In this document: positions 22,165-30,049 of the stretch, piece after piece | Layout of the letters: every line of letters starts with the position of its first letter | Numbering within the stretch: position 1 is the stretch's first letter | Origin: an uncultured Clostridia bacterium | GTDB lineage: Bacteria > Bacillota > Clostridia > TANB77 > CAG-508 | Reading direction: 5' to 3' | DNA: 37,854 nucleotides | NCBI GenBank assembly: GCA_944388775.1 | Contig: CALXKC010000010.1 | Location: forward strand, 1-37,854 | Position numbers and translations under genes: made by a program | Notes under the pieces: generated by a model | Seen by the model: only the letters and a program-made list of their open reading frames with translations | Database searches by the model: none | Told to the model about the DNA's origin: nothing

Positions 22165-24480
22165 ATGGGAAATATAGTATTACTAGATGAACTAACAATA
22201 AACAAAATAGCAGCAGGAGAAGTAATAGAAAGACCAGCATCTGTAATAAAAGAAATGGTAGAAAACTCAATAGATGCAGGAGCAACAAACATAACAGTAG
22301 AAATAAAAAATGGAGGAATATCATATATAAAAGTAACAGACAATGGAAAAGGAATAGCACAAGACGACTTAGAAATAGCATTTGAAAGACATGCAACAAG
22401 TAAAATCAGAAGTGCAGATGATTTAGACACAGTAACATCAATGGGGTTTAGAGGTGAGGCATTAGCAAGTATAGCAGCAATAGCAAATGTAGAAATGGTA
22501 TCAAAAACAAAAGATCAAGATGTAGGATATAAAATAGTAGTACAAGCAGGAGATGTGCTAGAAAAAGAAGAAACAGCTTGCCAAGTAGGAACATCAATTA
22601 CAGTAAGAAATCTATTCTTCAACACGCCAGTAAGATACAAATTTTTAAAAAAAGATTACACAGAAGCAGGATATATTGAAGATGCAATAACAAGAATTGC
22701 TTTAGTAAATCCAAATATAGCAATAAAATTAATAAACACAGGAAAAACGGTAATACAAACAAATGGCAATGGTGACATGAAAAGTGTAATATACAGTATA
22801 TATGGAAAAGATGTTGCAAATGCAATATTAGATGTAGATTACAAATATGAGGATATACATGTAACAGGAGTGATAGGAAAACCAGAAATAGCAAGGTCAA
22901 ACCGTTCTAATCAGTTATTTTTTGTGAATAAAAGATATATAAAAGACAAAACATTGACAGCAGCAACAGAACAAAGCTATAAAGGGTTAATACCAATAGG
23001 AAAATTCGGCTTTGTAGTATTAAATATAGAAATGAATCCTGCAAAAGTTGATGTCAATGTACATCCAGCAAAACTAGAGGTTAGATTTGAAGAAGAAAGT
23101 AAAGTATTCCAAGCAATTTATCATTCAATAAAAGATACACTACTAAAAAGTGAATTAGTTGCAGATACTTCAAAACCAGAAGAAGTAAGTACAGCGATAA
23201 ATAAAAGGGCATTAAGTTTTGATGAAAGATTGAAGAATCTAAGAGAATCTAAAAAAGAAAATCATCAACAAGGAGGACTATTTTCTTTCAGAAAGCAAAA
23301 CGAAAAACAAATTGAGGAATATACAGATGAAGAAAGCAAAATAAAAACTAATATAATTGAGGATGTATTTAGAAGCAAAAATGAAAATATGGAAGAAACA
23401 AAAACTTCAATAGAAAAATCTAAAGAAAAAACAGATTCACAAAATACAAATAGCAAAATTGATTACACAAAGCCATTAGATACATCTGATGTATTAACAC
23501 AATTAAAGAAAATGAAAGAAAAAATTGAACAAGAATTGCAGGAAAAAAATATTGTGCCAGCAACTTTAATGGATAACACTGAAGAATATAAATTAAGTAA
23601 AGAAAATGTAAATAGAAGTTTGGATGATGTCGCAGATGCTCATAAAGCAATTGAAGAAATACAAGATGAAGAAGTTCAAAAAGAATTCACTGAAATAAAA
23701 CAAAAAATGCAAGAGCTAAATGATAATCCACAAGTAGTATCAGATGACTTTAATGAAATGTATGCAAAAATGTTTGGAAGAAGACCAATAACAGAAGAAA
23801 CAGCAGAAGAAAAAGAAAAAGCAAAACAAGAATCAAAAATGAGTGCGGTAGACATAGTAAAAGACAACATATCTGTATTTGAACAAACAGAAGAATTCAA
23901 AAAGCCAACATATAAATTTATCGGAATAGTATTCAAAACATATATAATACTTGAAATAGGAAATGAAATGTACATTTTAGACCAACACGCAGCACATGAA
24001 AGAATAATGTATGAAAAAGTAAAGAAAAATTACTATAGTGAAACTAACAAAGATTCACAAATGTTATTATTGCCAGACATAATAACATTAACACATAAAG
24101 AAATGGATATAGCAAAAGACAATATAAAAATGTTTGAACAAGCAGGGTTTAGTTTAGAAGAATTTGGAGAAAATACAATTAAGCTAACAGGAGTGCCAAC
24201 TGTATGTATTGACTTAGATACAAAAGAGCTATTCTTAGAAACATTAGATGAAATTAATACAGTTGCAAGAACTGCCAAACAAGAAAAAGAGGAAAAATTT
24301 ATTGCAACAGTAGCATGTAAAGCAGCAGTAAAAGCAAATATGGCATTAACAAGAGAAGAAGTGGAAAGCCTAATGGACAAGTTGCTTCAATTACCAAATC
24401 CATTTACATGCCCACATGGAAGGCCAACAGTAATTAAAATGACTAAGTATGATATTGAGAGGAAGTTTGCTAGAAAATAG
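22165..24480 (+). CDS. mutL: DNA mismatch repair protein MutL
   Basis: The protein has about 771 residues. The GHKL ATPase has NKIAAGEVIERPASVIKEMVENSIDAG, the DNGKGI loop and GFRGEALASIAA; the transducer ends with NVHPAKLEVRF. A long Lys/Glu linker (about 335-570) leads to the dimerisation and endonuclease domain with DQHAAHERIMYEK (metal site), ACKAAVKA and CPHGRPT. The DQHAxxERxxxE motif shows it is a nicking MutL, as in bacteria without MutH. The linker is longer than usual. ATG 22165 has GGAGG eight bases before. No mutS is adjacent in this window. Confidence 0.95.
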   Translation: MGNIVLLDELTINKIAAGEVIERPASVIKEMVENSIDAGATNITVEIKNGGISYIKVTDNGKGIAQDDLEIAFERHATSKIRSADDLDTVTSMGFRGEALASIAAIANVEMVSKTKDQDVGYKIVVQAGDVLEKEETACQVGTSITVRNLFFNTPVRYKFLKKDYTEAGYIEDAITRIALVNPNIAIKLINTGKTVIQTNGNGDMKSVIYSIYGKDVANAILDVDYKYEDIHVTGVIGKPEIARSNRSNQLFFVNKRYIKDKTLTAATEQSYKGLIPIGKFGFVVLNIEMNPAKVDVNVHPAKLEVRFEEESKVFQAIYHSIKDTLLKSELVADTSKPEEVSTAINKRALSFDERLKNLRESKKENHQQGGLFSFRKQNEKQIEEYTDEESKIKTNIIEDVFRSKNENMEETKTSIEKSKEKTDSQNTNSKIDYTKPLDTSDVLTQLKKMKEKIEQELQEKNIVPATLMDNTEEYKLSKENVNRSLDDVADAHKAIEEIQDEEVQKEFTEIKQKMQELNDNPQVVSDDFNEMYAKMFGRRPITEETAEEKEKAKQESKMSAVDIVKDNISVFEQTEEFKKPTYKFIGIVFKTYIILEIGNEMYILDQHAAHERIMYEKVKKNYYSETNKDSQMLLLPDIITLTHKEMDIAKDNIKMFEQAGFSLEEFGENTIKLTGVPTVCIDLDTKELFLETLDEINTVARTAKQEKEEKFIATVACKAAVKANMALTREEVESLMDKLLQLPNPFTCPHGRPTVIKMTKYDIERKFARK

Positions 24481-24608
24481 TTGGTTGAAAAATAATTACA
24501 ATTTTGGCGTCGTCAAACTTCATTTGAAATTTAATCAACGTACAGATAGTACGCCTCATAAATTTCAAACTTGTTTTCCTAGCCAAAATTTAATTCTTTT
24601 CCAACCAA
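24481..24608. repeat. 128-base hairpin repeat (family member 1)
   Basis: The outer arms 24481-24508 and 24582-24608 pair over about 27 bases with few mismatches, the middle arms are 24523-24533 and 24559-24569, and the centre is a CGTAC/GTACG hairpin at 24539-24553. The ends (TTGAAAAATAAT at left, GTTTTCCTAGC near the right) recur at 28742-28815. It fills the gap between mutL and the next gene. A small non-autonomous mobile unit or a structured leader RNA would both fit. Confidence 0.65.
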
Positions 24609-24639
24609 GAGAGAACCTAAAGAAGGGAATGAGAAAAAC

Positions 24640-25086
24640 ATGGCATTTATAATTGTAATTGCATTAATTATATACTTTATAAACATAGCTTGGACTTGGA
24701 AAAGTCTTGGAGAAATTGAAAAAATCCAAAAAGTGATATTTATCATAGTAGGACTATTAATTTTATTCATAATAACACTAATAACATTTAATATATCTAC
24801 AAAAAATGTAGCGTATCAACATCAAGGACAAACACAGCTAATTAGAAATGTATTAGTAGCAATATTCACAGGAATTAATGGAGTTATAATTATGCCACAA
24901 TTTGCAAAAATACTAGAAAAAGCAAAAAACGGAGACATAGAAAAAAATCAAATACGAAATAGAATTATTCTATGGATTATAGTATTGATAATTTGTATAA
25001 TTTTTGAATGTGGATATATGGAAAGCACACAACAAGGAATAGTAAATATACAACATTCTTTACAGAATTCAAATCAGAATTTATAA
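24640..25086 (+). CDS. hypothetical membrane protein
   Basis: This 148-residue protein has three or four hydrophobic segments (about 2-15, 29-50, 70-90 partly, 108-126) and a polar Gln/Asn-rich tail. The short charged loop EKAKNGDIEKNQIRNR precedes the last helix. The start has AGAAGGGAATGAG. It lies between mutL and miaA, with a hairpin repeat upstream. No family is recognised. Confidence 0.6.
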   Translation: MAFIIVIALIIYFINIAWTWKSLGEIEKIQKVIFIIVGLLILFIITLITFNISTKNVAYQHQGQTQLIRNVLVAIFTGINGVIIMPQFAKILEKAKNGDIEKNQIRNRIILWIIVLIICIIFECGYMESTQQGIVNIQHSLQNSNQNL

Positions 25087-25146
25087 TGATAAAAAGTAAA
25101 ATAAAAAGTTAGATATATAATTGAGTAGTCGGAAGGAGGAATAAAG

Positions 25147-26118
25147 ATGTGTCCCCAAAAGGACAAAAATGTCCAAACGGAAACGTCCCCAAAAGGACAA
25201 AAAGAACAAGTTATAGTAATTTGTGGACCTACAGCATCAGGAAAAACAGGACTTTCAATTGAACTTGCAAAAAAAATAAATGGAGAAATAGTATCAGCAG
25301 ATTCAATGCAAATATATAAAGGCATGAATATAGGAACTGCAAAACCAACACCTGAAGAAATGCAAGGGATAAAGCATTATTTAATAGACTTTATTTCGCC
25401 TGACGAAAGATATAGTGTAGCAGATTATAAAAAAGATGCAAAAAAAGCAATAAAAGAAATTATAGATAAAGGAAAAACTCCAATAGTTGTTGGAGGCACA
25501 GGATTATATGTTGATAGTTTGATATATGAAATAGAATATCCAGAAATAGAATTTGATGAAGAATATCGTAAAGAATTAGAAAAAAAAGTTGATGAAAAAG
25601 GGTTAGAATATGTATATGAAAAAGCAAAAGAAATAGATCCACAAGCGATAGAAAAAATAAGCAAAAATGATGCAAAAAGAATTCTAAGAATCTTAGAAAT
25701 ATATCATGCAACAGGAAAAAACAAAACTGAGCAAGAAATTGAATCAAGAAAAAAAGAAGTAGAATATGATTATAAAGTTTATGCAATTAATTGGGATAGA
25801 GAAACTCTATACGAAAGAATAAATAAAAGAGTAGATAACATGATAGAACAAGGATTAATAGAAGAAGTTGAGAAAATATCAAAAAAATATAATAAATTTC
25901 CAACAGCAATGCAAGGATTAGGATATAAAGAAGTTGTAGAATATCTAAAAGGAAATTGTACAAAAGAAGAAATGATAGAAAAAATAAAAAAAGAAACGAG
26001 ACACTACGCAAAAAGACAATTAACATGGTTTAGAAAAAATAAGCAAACTATATGGCTAGATGGGGAAAAGCTAACAGAGTATAACGTGAATTTAATTTGT
26101 AGTGATTGTAACATTTAA
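25147..26118 (+). CDS. miaA: tRNA dimethylallyltransferase MiaA with repeat-derived N-terminus
   Basis: This 323-residue enzyme adds a dimethylallyl group to A37 of tRNAs that read UNN codons. Motifs are the P-loop CGPTASGKTG, SADSMQIYKGMNIGTAKP, DERYSVADYKKDA, VVGGTGLYVDSL and QGLGYKEV, all in the normal order. Residues 1-21 (MCPQKDKNVQTETSPKGQKE and Q) are extra compared with the usual start near VIVICGPT. They are encoded by two copies of the GTCCCCAAAAGGAC repeat. AAGGAGG eight bases before ATG 25147 fixes this as the start, so the repeat is translated. The C-terminus ends with DCNI, soon after TIWLDG. Confidence 0.93.
   Translation: MCPQKDKNVQTETSPKGQKEQVIVICGPTASGKTGLSIELAKKINGEIVSADSMQIYKGMNIGTAKPTPEEMQGIKHYLIDFISPDERYSVADYKKDAKKAIKEIIDKGKTPIVVGGTGLYVDSLIYEIEYPEIEFDEEYRKELEKKVDEKGLEYVYEKAKEIDPQAIEKISKNDAKRILRILEIYHATGKNKTEQEIESRKKEVEYDYKVYAINWDRETLYERINKRVDNMIEQGLIEEVEKISKKYNKFPTAMQGLGYKEVVEYLKGNCTKEEMIEKIKKETRHYAKRQLTWFRKNKQTIWLDGEKLTEYNVNLICSDCNI
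25151..25203. repeat. two GTCCCCAAAAGGACAAAAA repeats inside the miaA start
   Basis: Copies at 25151-25169 and 25185-25203 are 34 bases apart; a third is at 10036-10053. Each forms a GTCC/GGAC hairpin. Both are in the coding frame and supply the first residues of MiaA. Confidence 0.8.
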
Positions 26119-26122
26119 AAAA

Positions 26123-26175
26123 GTGGCGTCCCCAAACTATCCCAAAATGGTCAGTCCGAACCTGTCCCCAAACTA
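26123..26175. repeat. degenerate GTCCCC-type repeat between miaA and the HlyD-like gene
   Basis: GTCCCCAAACT occurs at 26128-26138 and 26164-26174, with TGGTCAGTCCGAACC between. It resembles the GTCCCC family and occupies most of this 70-base gap. Confidence 0.55.
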
Positions 26176-26188
26176 ACCAAAGAAAGGA

Positions 26189-27475
26189 ATGAAGAAGATA
26201 TTGGAAAAGCAAAATAAAGAACAAGAGAAAACAACTAAAAAAACAATATTAAACCAGAAAAAGAAGATAATATTAAATATCATAATTGTGGCAGTTCTTA
26301 TTTATGTTATATATGCAATATATCTTCTTATTAAAGAGCCGACAAACATATTTACAATAGAAGAAGGAACATTGTATCAAGAAGAGACTGATATAGGATA
26401 TGTTATAAGAAAAGAAACGGTAGTAAGAGGAAATAACTATAAAAACGGAATGGAGCAAATAAAGGCAGAAGGTGAAAGAGCAGCCAAGAATGAAAATATA
26501 TTTAGATATTACAGCACAAATGAAGAAAGTTTAAAACAAAAAATAGCAGAGCTAGATGAGCAAATTCAAACTGCAATGACAGAAAACACTAATATATTTT
26601 CAGCTGATATAAAATCATTAGAAGACCAAATAGATGAAAAATTAAAAGAAATTAATCAAATTACAGATGTAACAACATTAACTGAATACAAAAAAGAAAT
26701 TGATAATTTGATTACAAAAAAAGCAAAAATAGCAGGAGATTTAAGCCCACAAGGTTCATATTTAAATCAATTAATAGAAGAAAGAAAACAATATGAGAGT
26801 CAATTAAATTCTGGAGCTGAATATGTTAAAGCACCTATGAGTGGAATAGTGTCATATAAAGTAGATGGACTAGAAGAAACACTAACACCAGATAATTTTG
26901 GAAGTATAAATAAAGAATTTTTAGAAAAATTAAACTTAAAAACTGGAGAAATTGTAGCAACAAGCGAAGAAGCGGGTAAAGTTATTGATAATTTTGCATG
27001 TTACATTGCAACAATATCATCATCTGAAGAAGCAAAACAAGCTGAAGTCGGAGATGATGTGAAAATTAGATTATCAAATAATGCAGAAATATCAGCAGAA
27101 ATAACCAGTATATCACAAGAAAATGAAAATGAGGTTTTACTAATACTAAAAGTTAATGAACAAATAGAAGAGCTTATAAACTACAGAAAAATATCATTTG
27201 ACTTAATATGGTGGGATGAAACTGGATTAAAAATACCAAATGAAGCAATCGTCGAAATAGATGGATTAAAATATGTTGTTAGAAATAGAGCTGGATATTT
27301 AAATAAAATACTTGTAAATGTTACAAAACAAGGGGAAGATTACTCTATCGTACAACCGTATACAACAGAAGAATTAAAAGAATTAGGATTATCAAATGAA
27401 GAAATAAATTCATATAGAAAGATTTCTTTATATGATGAAATTGTATTAAACCCAGATTTGAATGAAGTGGAATAA
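26189..27475 (+). CDS. HlyD-like membrane-fusion adaptor
   Basis: This 428-residue protein has a basic cytoplasmic start, one membrane helix (about 31-50), a first barrel strand, and a helical hairpin (about 105-200). Next comes a lipoyl-like half motif YVKAPMSGIVSYKVDGLEE and a C-terminal beta-barrel (LKIPNEAIVEIDGLKYVV). This is the topology of HlyD/RND adaptor proteins. In single-membrane Clostridia such adaptors are often found beside sepF, as here, and may act in the cell wall or at the division site; no transporter gene is adjacent. ATG 26189 touches its AAAGGA site, so the true start may be TTG 26201. Confidence 0.75.
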   Translation: MKKILEKQNKEQEKTTKKTILNQKKKIILNIIIVAVLIYVIYAIYLLIKEPTNIFTIEEGTLYQEETDIGYVIRKETVVRGNNYKNGMEQIKAEGERAAKNENIFRYYSTNEESLKQKIAELDEQIQTAMTENTNIFSADIKSLEDQIDEKLKEINQITDVTTLTEYKKEIDNLITKKAKIAGDLSPQGSYLNQLIEERKQYESQLNSGAEYVKAPMSGIVSYKVDGLEETLTPDNFGSINKEFLEKLNLKTGEIVATSEEAGKVIDNFACYIATISSSEEAKQAEVGDDVKIRLSNNAEISAEITSISQENENEVLLILKVNEQIEELINYRKISFDLIWWDETGLKIPNEAIVEIDGLKYVVRNRAGYLNKILVNVTKQGEDYSIVQPYTTEELKELGLSNEEINSYRKISLYDEIVLNPDLNEVE

Positions 27476-27529
27476 ATATTACAAAAATATTACAAAAATA
27501 TTAAAATTTAATTACATTCATAAAAAATA

Positions 27530-27558
27530 TTGACATTATGGCAAAAAAAGTAGATACT
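27530..27558 (+). promoter_or_regulatory. promoter of sepF
   Basis: TTGACA (27530-27535), 17 bp and GATACT (27553-27558), 42 bases before the sepF start codon. Confidence 0.65.
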
Positions 27559-27600
27559 TAGTATGTCAAAACAAAGGAAGTAAATTTAGGAGGTTTTTTT

Positions 27601-28089
27601 ATGTCAGGAGCTTTAATGAATAAAGTATGGGATTTATTTGGGATGGACTCAGCTGAGCCAGAAGAATACGAGGATGAAAACATCTATGAATATGATGATG
27701 AGGATGAAGAAGTAGAAGATAAAAAACTATTTGGAAGAAAAAACAAGGACAGAGAAAAAGTAGTTTCTATGCCACAAACTCAAACAAATGCAATAAAAAT
27801 GGTTATATCACAACCAACTACATTTGAACAATCAGATGAAATATGTAGTTTCTTAAAAGAGAAAAAATCTGTTATAGTAAATTTAGAATATGTTAACAAA
27901 GATGTAGCAAGAAGAATTGTTGACTTTATTAGTGGTGGAGTATATGCATTAGATGGATATATCCAAAAAGTTTCAAACTCAATATTCTTAGTTGCACCAT
28001 CAAACTATGAAATAACAAATGAAATGGCAAGAGAAGAAATGAAAAGCAAACTTTCTGTATCTTGGTTAAAAAATAATGGAATAAACTAA
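27601..28089 (+). CDS. sepF: cell division protein SepF
   Basis: This 162-residue protein begins with an amphipathic membrane-targeting helix (MSGALMNKVWDLFGM) and has an acidic linker (about 19-60). The SepF core follows (about 64-160) with VISQPTTFEQSDEICSFLKE, VIVNLEYVNKDVARRIVDFI and SGGVYALDGYIQKVSNSIFLVAP. SepF tethers FtsZ filaments to the membrane and shapes the septum. It has a TAGGAGG site and its own promoter, and is followed 37 bases later by divIVA, the usual order in the ylm division cluster, here without ylmE, ylmG or ylmH. Confidence 0.95.
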   Translation: MSGALMNKVWDLFGMDSAEPEEYEDENIYEYDDEDEEVEDKKLFGRKNKDREKVVSMPQTQTNAIKMVISQPTTFEQSDEICSFLKEKKSVIVNLEYVNKDVARRIVDFISGGVYALDGYIQKVSNSIFLVAPSNYEITNEMAREEMKSKLSVSWLKNNGIN

Positions 28090-28126
28090 TAACACTATTT
28101 TATACCTAAGGGAAGGAATGATAAAT

Positions 28127-28582
28127 TTGATTACACCATTAGATATCGAGAATAAAAAATTTTCTAAGCAAATGATGAATGGATACAATGTAGAAGAAGT
28201 AGATGATTTTTTAGACGAACTAACATTAGATTATACAAAGAATTATAAAGAAGTAAATGAACTAAGAGATAAAGTTGAAGAATTAAATAAAAGTTTGGAA
28301 CATTATAAAACAATTGAAGAAACTCTTCAAAATACATTAGTAATGGCTCAATCAACAGCTGAAGATGTCAAAAAAGTAGCAAGACAACAAGCAGACCAAA
28401 TAATAAATGAAGCAAAAGGCACAGCTCAAAAACAAGCAAGTGATTTAGATAATGAAATAGTTGCAAAAAAGAAGGAATTAGAAGACGTAAAAAAACAATT
28501 TGATATATATAAAGCAAAAATGGAATCATTATTAATTTCTCAACTAGAATTATTAAAAGATATTAACAAAGATGATGCATAA
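28127..28582 (+). CDS. divIVA: DivIVA-family septum/pole protein
   Basis: This 151-residue protein opens with MITPLDIENKKFSKQMMNGY and NVEEVDDFLDELTLDY, the DivIVA membrane-binding head, followed by two coiled-coil stretches (about 30-75 and 80-140). DivIVA senses curved membrane at septa and poles. The TTG at 28127 is chosen as start: it restores the family's opening M-x-T-P-L-D-I and lies nine bases after AAGGA; the ATG at 28118 directly follows the site and would add three residues. It is in one unit with sepF and ends at a terminator. Confidence 0.9.
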   Translation: MITPLDIENKKFSKQMMNGYNVEEVDDFLDELTLDYTKNYKEVNELRDKVEELNKSLEHYKTIEETLQNTLVMAQSTAEDVKKVARQQADQIINEAKGTAQKQASDLDNEIVAKKKELEDVKKQFDIYKAKMESLLISQLELLKDINKDDA

Positions 28583-28602
28583 ATTATTTATTACAAAAGA
28601 TG

Positions 28603-28635
28603 AAGGCTATCCCAAAAAGATAGTCTTATTTTTGT
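28603..28635 (+). terminator. terminator after divIVA
   Basis: AAGGCTATC (28603-28611) pairs with GATAGTCTT (28619-28627) around a 7-base loop, followed by ATTTTTG. Confidence 0.8.
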
Positions 28636-28694
28636 CATACTACAAAAATATGTTACAGAACTATTAAATATATGTTACATTTCTATTAATAGTA

Positions 28695-28722
28695 TTGACT
28701 TTACTTGAAAAAAGAATAAAAT
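28695..28722 (+). promoter_or_regulatory. promoter of rsmD
   Basis: TTGACT (28695-28700), a 16-bp spacer and TAAAAT (28717-28722). It would give a leader of about 100 bases holding the hairpin repeat at 28742-28815. Confidence 0.6.
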
Positions 28723-28741
28723 AGTATTATCAAAGAAAGGA

Positions 28742-28815
28742 CAATTTGAAAAATAATCAGCATCTTGCATCATTAAGCTCGTTTGCCTAGCAATATACTA
28801 ATTTTTTTCAAATTG
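28742..28815. repeat. hairpin repeat in the rsmD leader (family member 2)
   Basis: CAATTTGAAAAA (28742-28753) pairs with TTTTTCAAATTG (28804-28815). The inside shares TTGAAAAATAAT and GTTTGCCTAGC with the repeat at 24481-24608. It ends 12 bases before the rsmD start codon, where no clear Shine-Dalgarno sequence is seen, so the fold could influence translation. Confidence 0.6.
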
Positions 28816-28827
28816 AAATAAGAAATC

Positions 28828-29383
28828 ATGAGAATTATTGCAGGAGAAAAGCGTGGCACAAAACTATATACATTAGAAGGATTAAACACAAGACCTACGC
28901 TAGATAGAGTAAAAGAATCTCTATTTAATATTATACAATCAGAAATAAGAGAAAGTCGTTTCTTAGACCTATTTGCAGGAAGTGGAGCAATAGGATTAGA
29001 AGCAGTAAGTAGAGGCACAAAAAAAGCAATACTTTGTGATAACAATAAACAAGCAATAAAAATAATAAAAAAGAATATTGAAAAAACACGGATTTCAAGA
29101 CAAAGTAGAACTTTATCAAATGCAGTTTAATGAATTAATAGAAAATAAACTAAAAGACAAAGTGGATATTGTATATTTAGATCCACCATATAAAACAAAT
29201 TATGCAATTGATGCAATCAAATTATTAGTCAAAAAGGAAATCTTAAAAAGGGATAGTATAATAATAATAGAAACAGACCAAAAGGAAGAAATAAAAGAAC
29301 AACTAAAAAATTTAGATATTGATATTATAGATGAAAGAAAATACGGAAGGGCAAATCTAATATTTTTACAATACAAAAATTAA
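28828..29383 (+). CDS. rsmD: 16S rRNA (guanine-966-N2) methyltransferase RsmD, with a +1 frame change at CGG 29089
   Basis: Joined across CGG 29089 the protein has 184 residues, the normal RsmD length. It has MRIIAGEKRGTKL, the RPTLDRVKESLFNI substrate region, SAM motif I DLFAGSGAIGLEAVSRG, and the join NIEKT-GFQDKVELYQ. The catalytic DPPY in VYLDPPYKTNY and the closing ERKYGRANLIFL follow. The enzyme methylates G966 of 16S rRNA in assembled small subunits. In the zero frame translation would stop at 29130, before the DPPY motif, leaving no active enzyme. The gene is otherwise undamaged, which is notable for a widely conserved housekeeping enzyme. Confidence 0.85.
29089..29092 (+). other. in-frame CGG(A), +1 frame-change site in rsmD
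   Basis: The zero-frame codons are ACA-CGG-ATT. Dropping the C gives ACA-GGA-TTT, continuing as Thr-Gly-Phe-Gln-Asp-Lys-Val. Confidence 0.78.
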
Positions 29384-29451
29384 AATTTTATATTGTAAAA
29401 AATAGCATTGCACTGAAAAAAGAAGGTTTAAGCTAAGAAAGGGGTAAAACC

Positions 29452-29955
29452 ATGGAAATATTTACATTATTAGAAACATTGGAGGATTTATTAGAAAGAA
29501 GCAGAAATCTGCCATTCTCTTCAAAGGGGATAGTAGATAAAGATGAAATGCTTGATTTAATAAAAGAAATTAGATTAAAACTTCCAGATGAACTAAAACA
29601 AGCTAAATGGGTTAAAGAAGAAAGACAACGTATATTAGTAGAAGCCCAAAAAGAAGCAGATGGAATTGTTAAAGAAGCAGAAAACAGAATAATTGCAATG
29701 ATAGATGAACATGAAATTACAAGAAAAGCATATGACCAAAAAACAGAAATTATCGAAACAGCTAATGAAATGTCAAGAGAAATTTCTAAAGGTACTAAAG
29801 AATATGCAGATAGTCTTCTTGCAAATACTGAAAATGTATTAAATGATACTTTAAATAAACTAGGAACCAATATGACAGAAGCCTTGAATTTAATGCAAAT
29901 TTCTTTGGAGGATACAATTAAAACAATTCAAAATAGTAGAAAAGAGTTGAAATAG
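29452..29955 (+). CDS. coiled-coil protein resembling V/F-ATPase stalk subunits
   Basis: This 167-residue protein is almost entirely helical: a short head (MEIFTLLETLEDLLERSRNL), a basic-acidic middle (KEERQRILVEAQKEADGIVKEAENRI, about 60-85) and a long tail to LMQISLEDTIKTIQNSRKE. Such proteins are often labelled ATPase subunit-like in Clostridia and sit near rsmD. The EAQKEADGIVKEAE stretch also looks like DivIVA-type coiled coils, so a cell-division or pole-linked scaffold is possible. The start has an AAAGGGG site. True function unknown. Confidence 0.65.
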   Translation: MEIFTLLETLEDLLERSRNLPFSSKGIVDKDEMLDLIKEIRLKLPDELKQAKWVKEERQRILVEAQKEADGIVKEAENRIIAMIDEHEITRKAYDQKTEIIETANEMSREISKGTKEYADSLLANTENVLNDTLNKLGTNMTEALNLMQISLEDTIKTIQNSRKELK

Positions 29956-29964
29956 ATAGCAATC

Positions 29965-30024
29965 AGAAGTCGGATATCAGAAGTCAATATTGTTTATGTC
30001 ATGGGCTTTTGGTTTCCGGCTTTT
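29965..30024 (+). repeat. RNA-level hairpin before ftsK
   Basis: The arms 29965-29985 and 30004-30024 can form 20 of 21 pairs in RNA, about five of them G:U, around an 18-base loop. The G:U bias means the fold is strong only on the plus-strand transcript. It lies in the 94-base gap between the coiled-coil gene and ftsK, just ahead of the ribosome-binding site (AAAGGA, 30031-30036). Confidence 0.5.
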
Positions 30025-30049
30025 AATTAGAAAGGATGGTAAAAATATA

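Noticed and set aside
27476..27528. Short AT-rich direct repeats (AAATATTAC) before sepF
   Set aside because: There are only two or three low-complexity copies; no CRISPR-like or binding-site pattern is evident. No CRISPR array was seen anywhere in the window.
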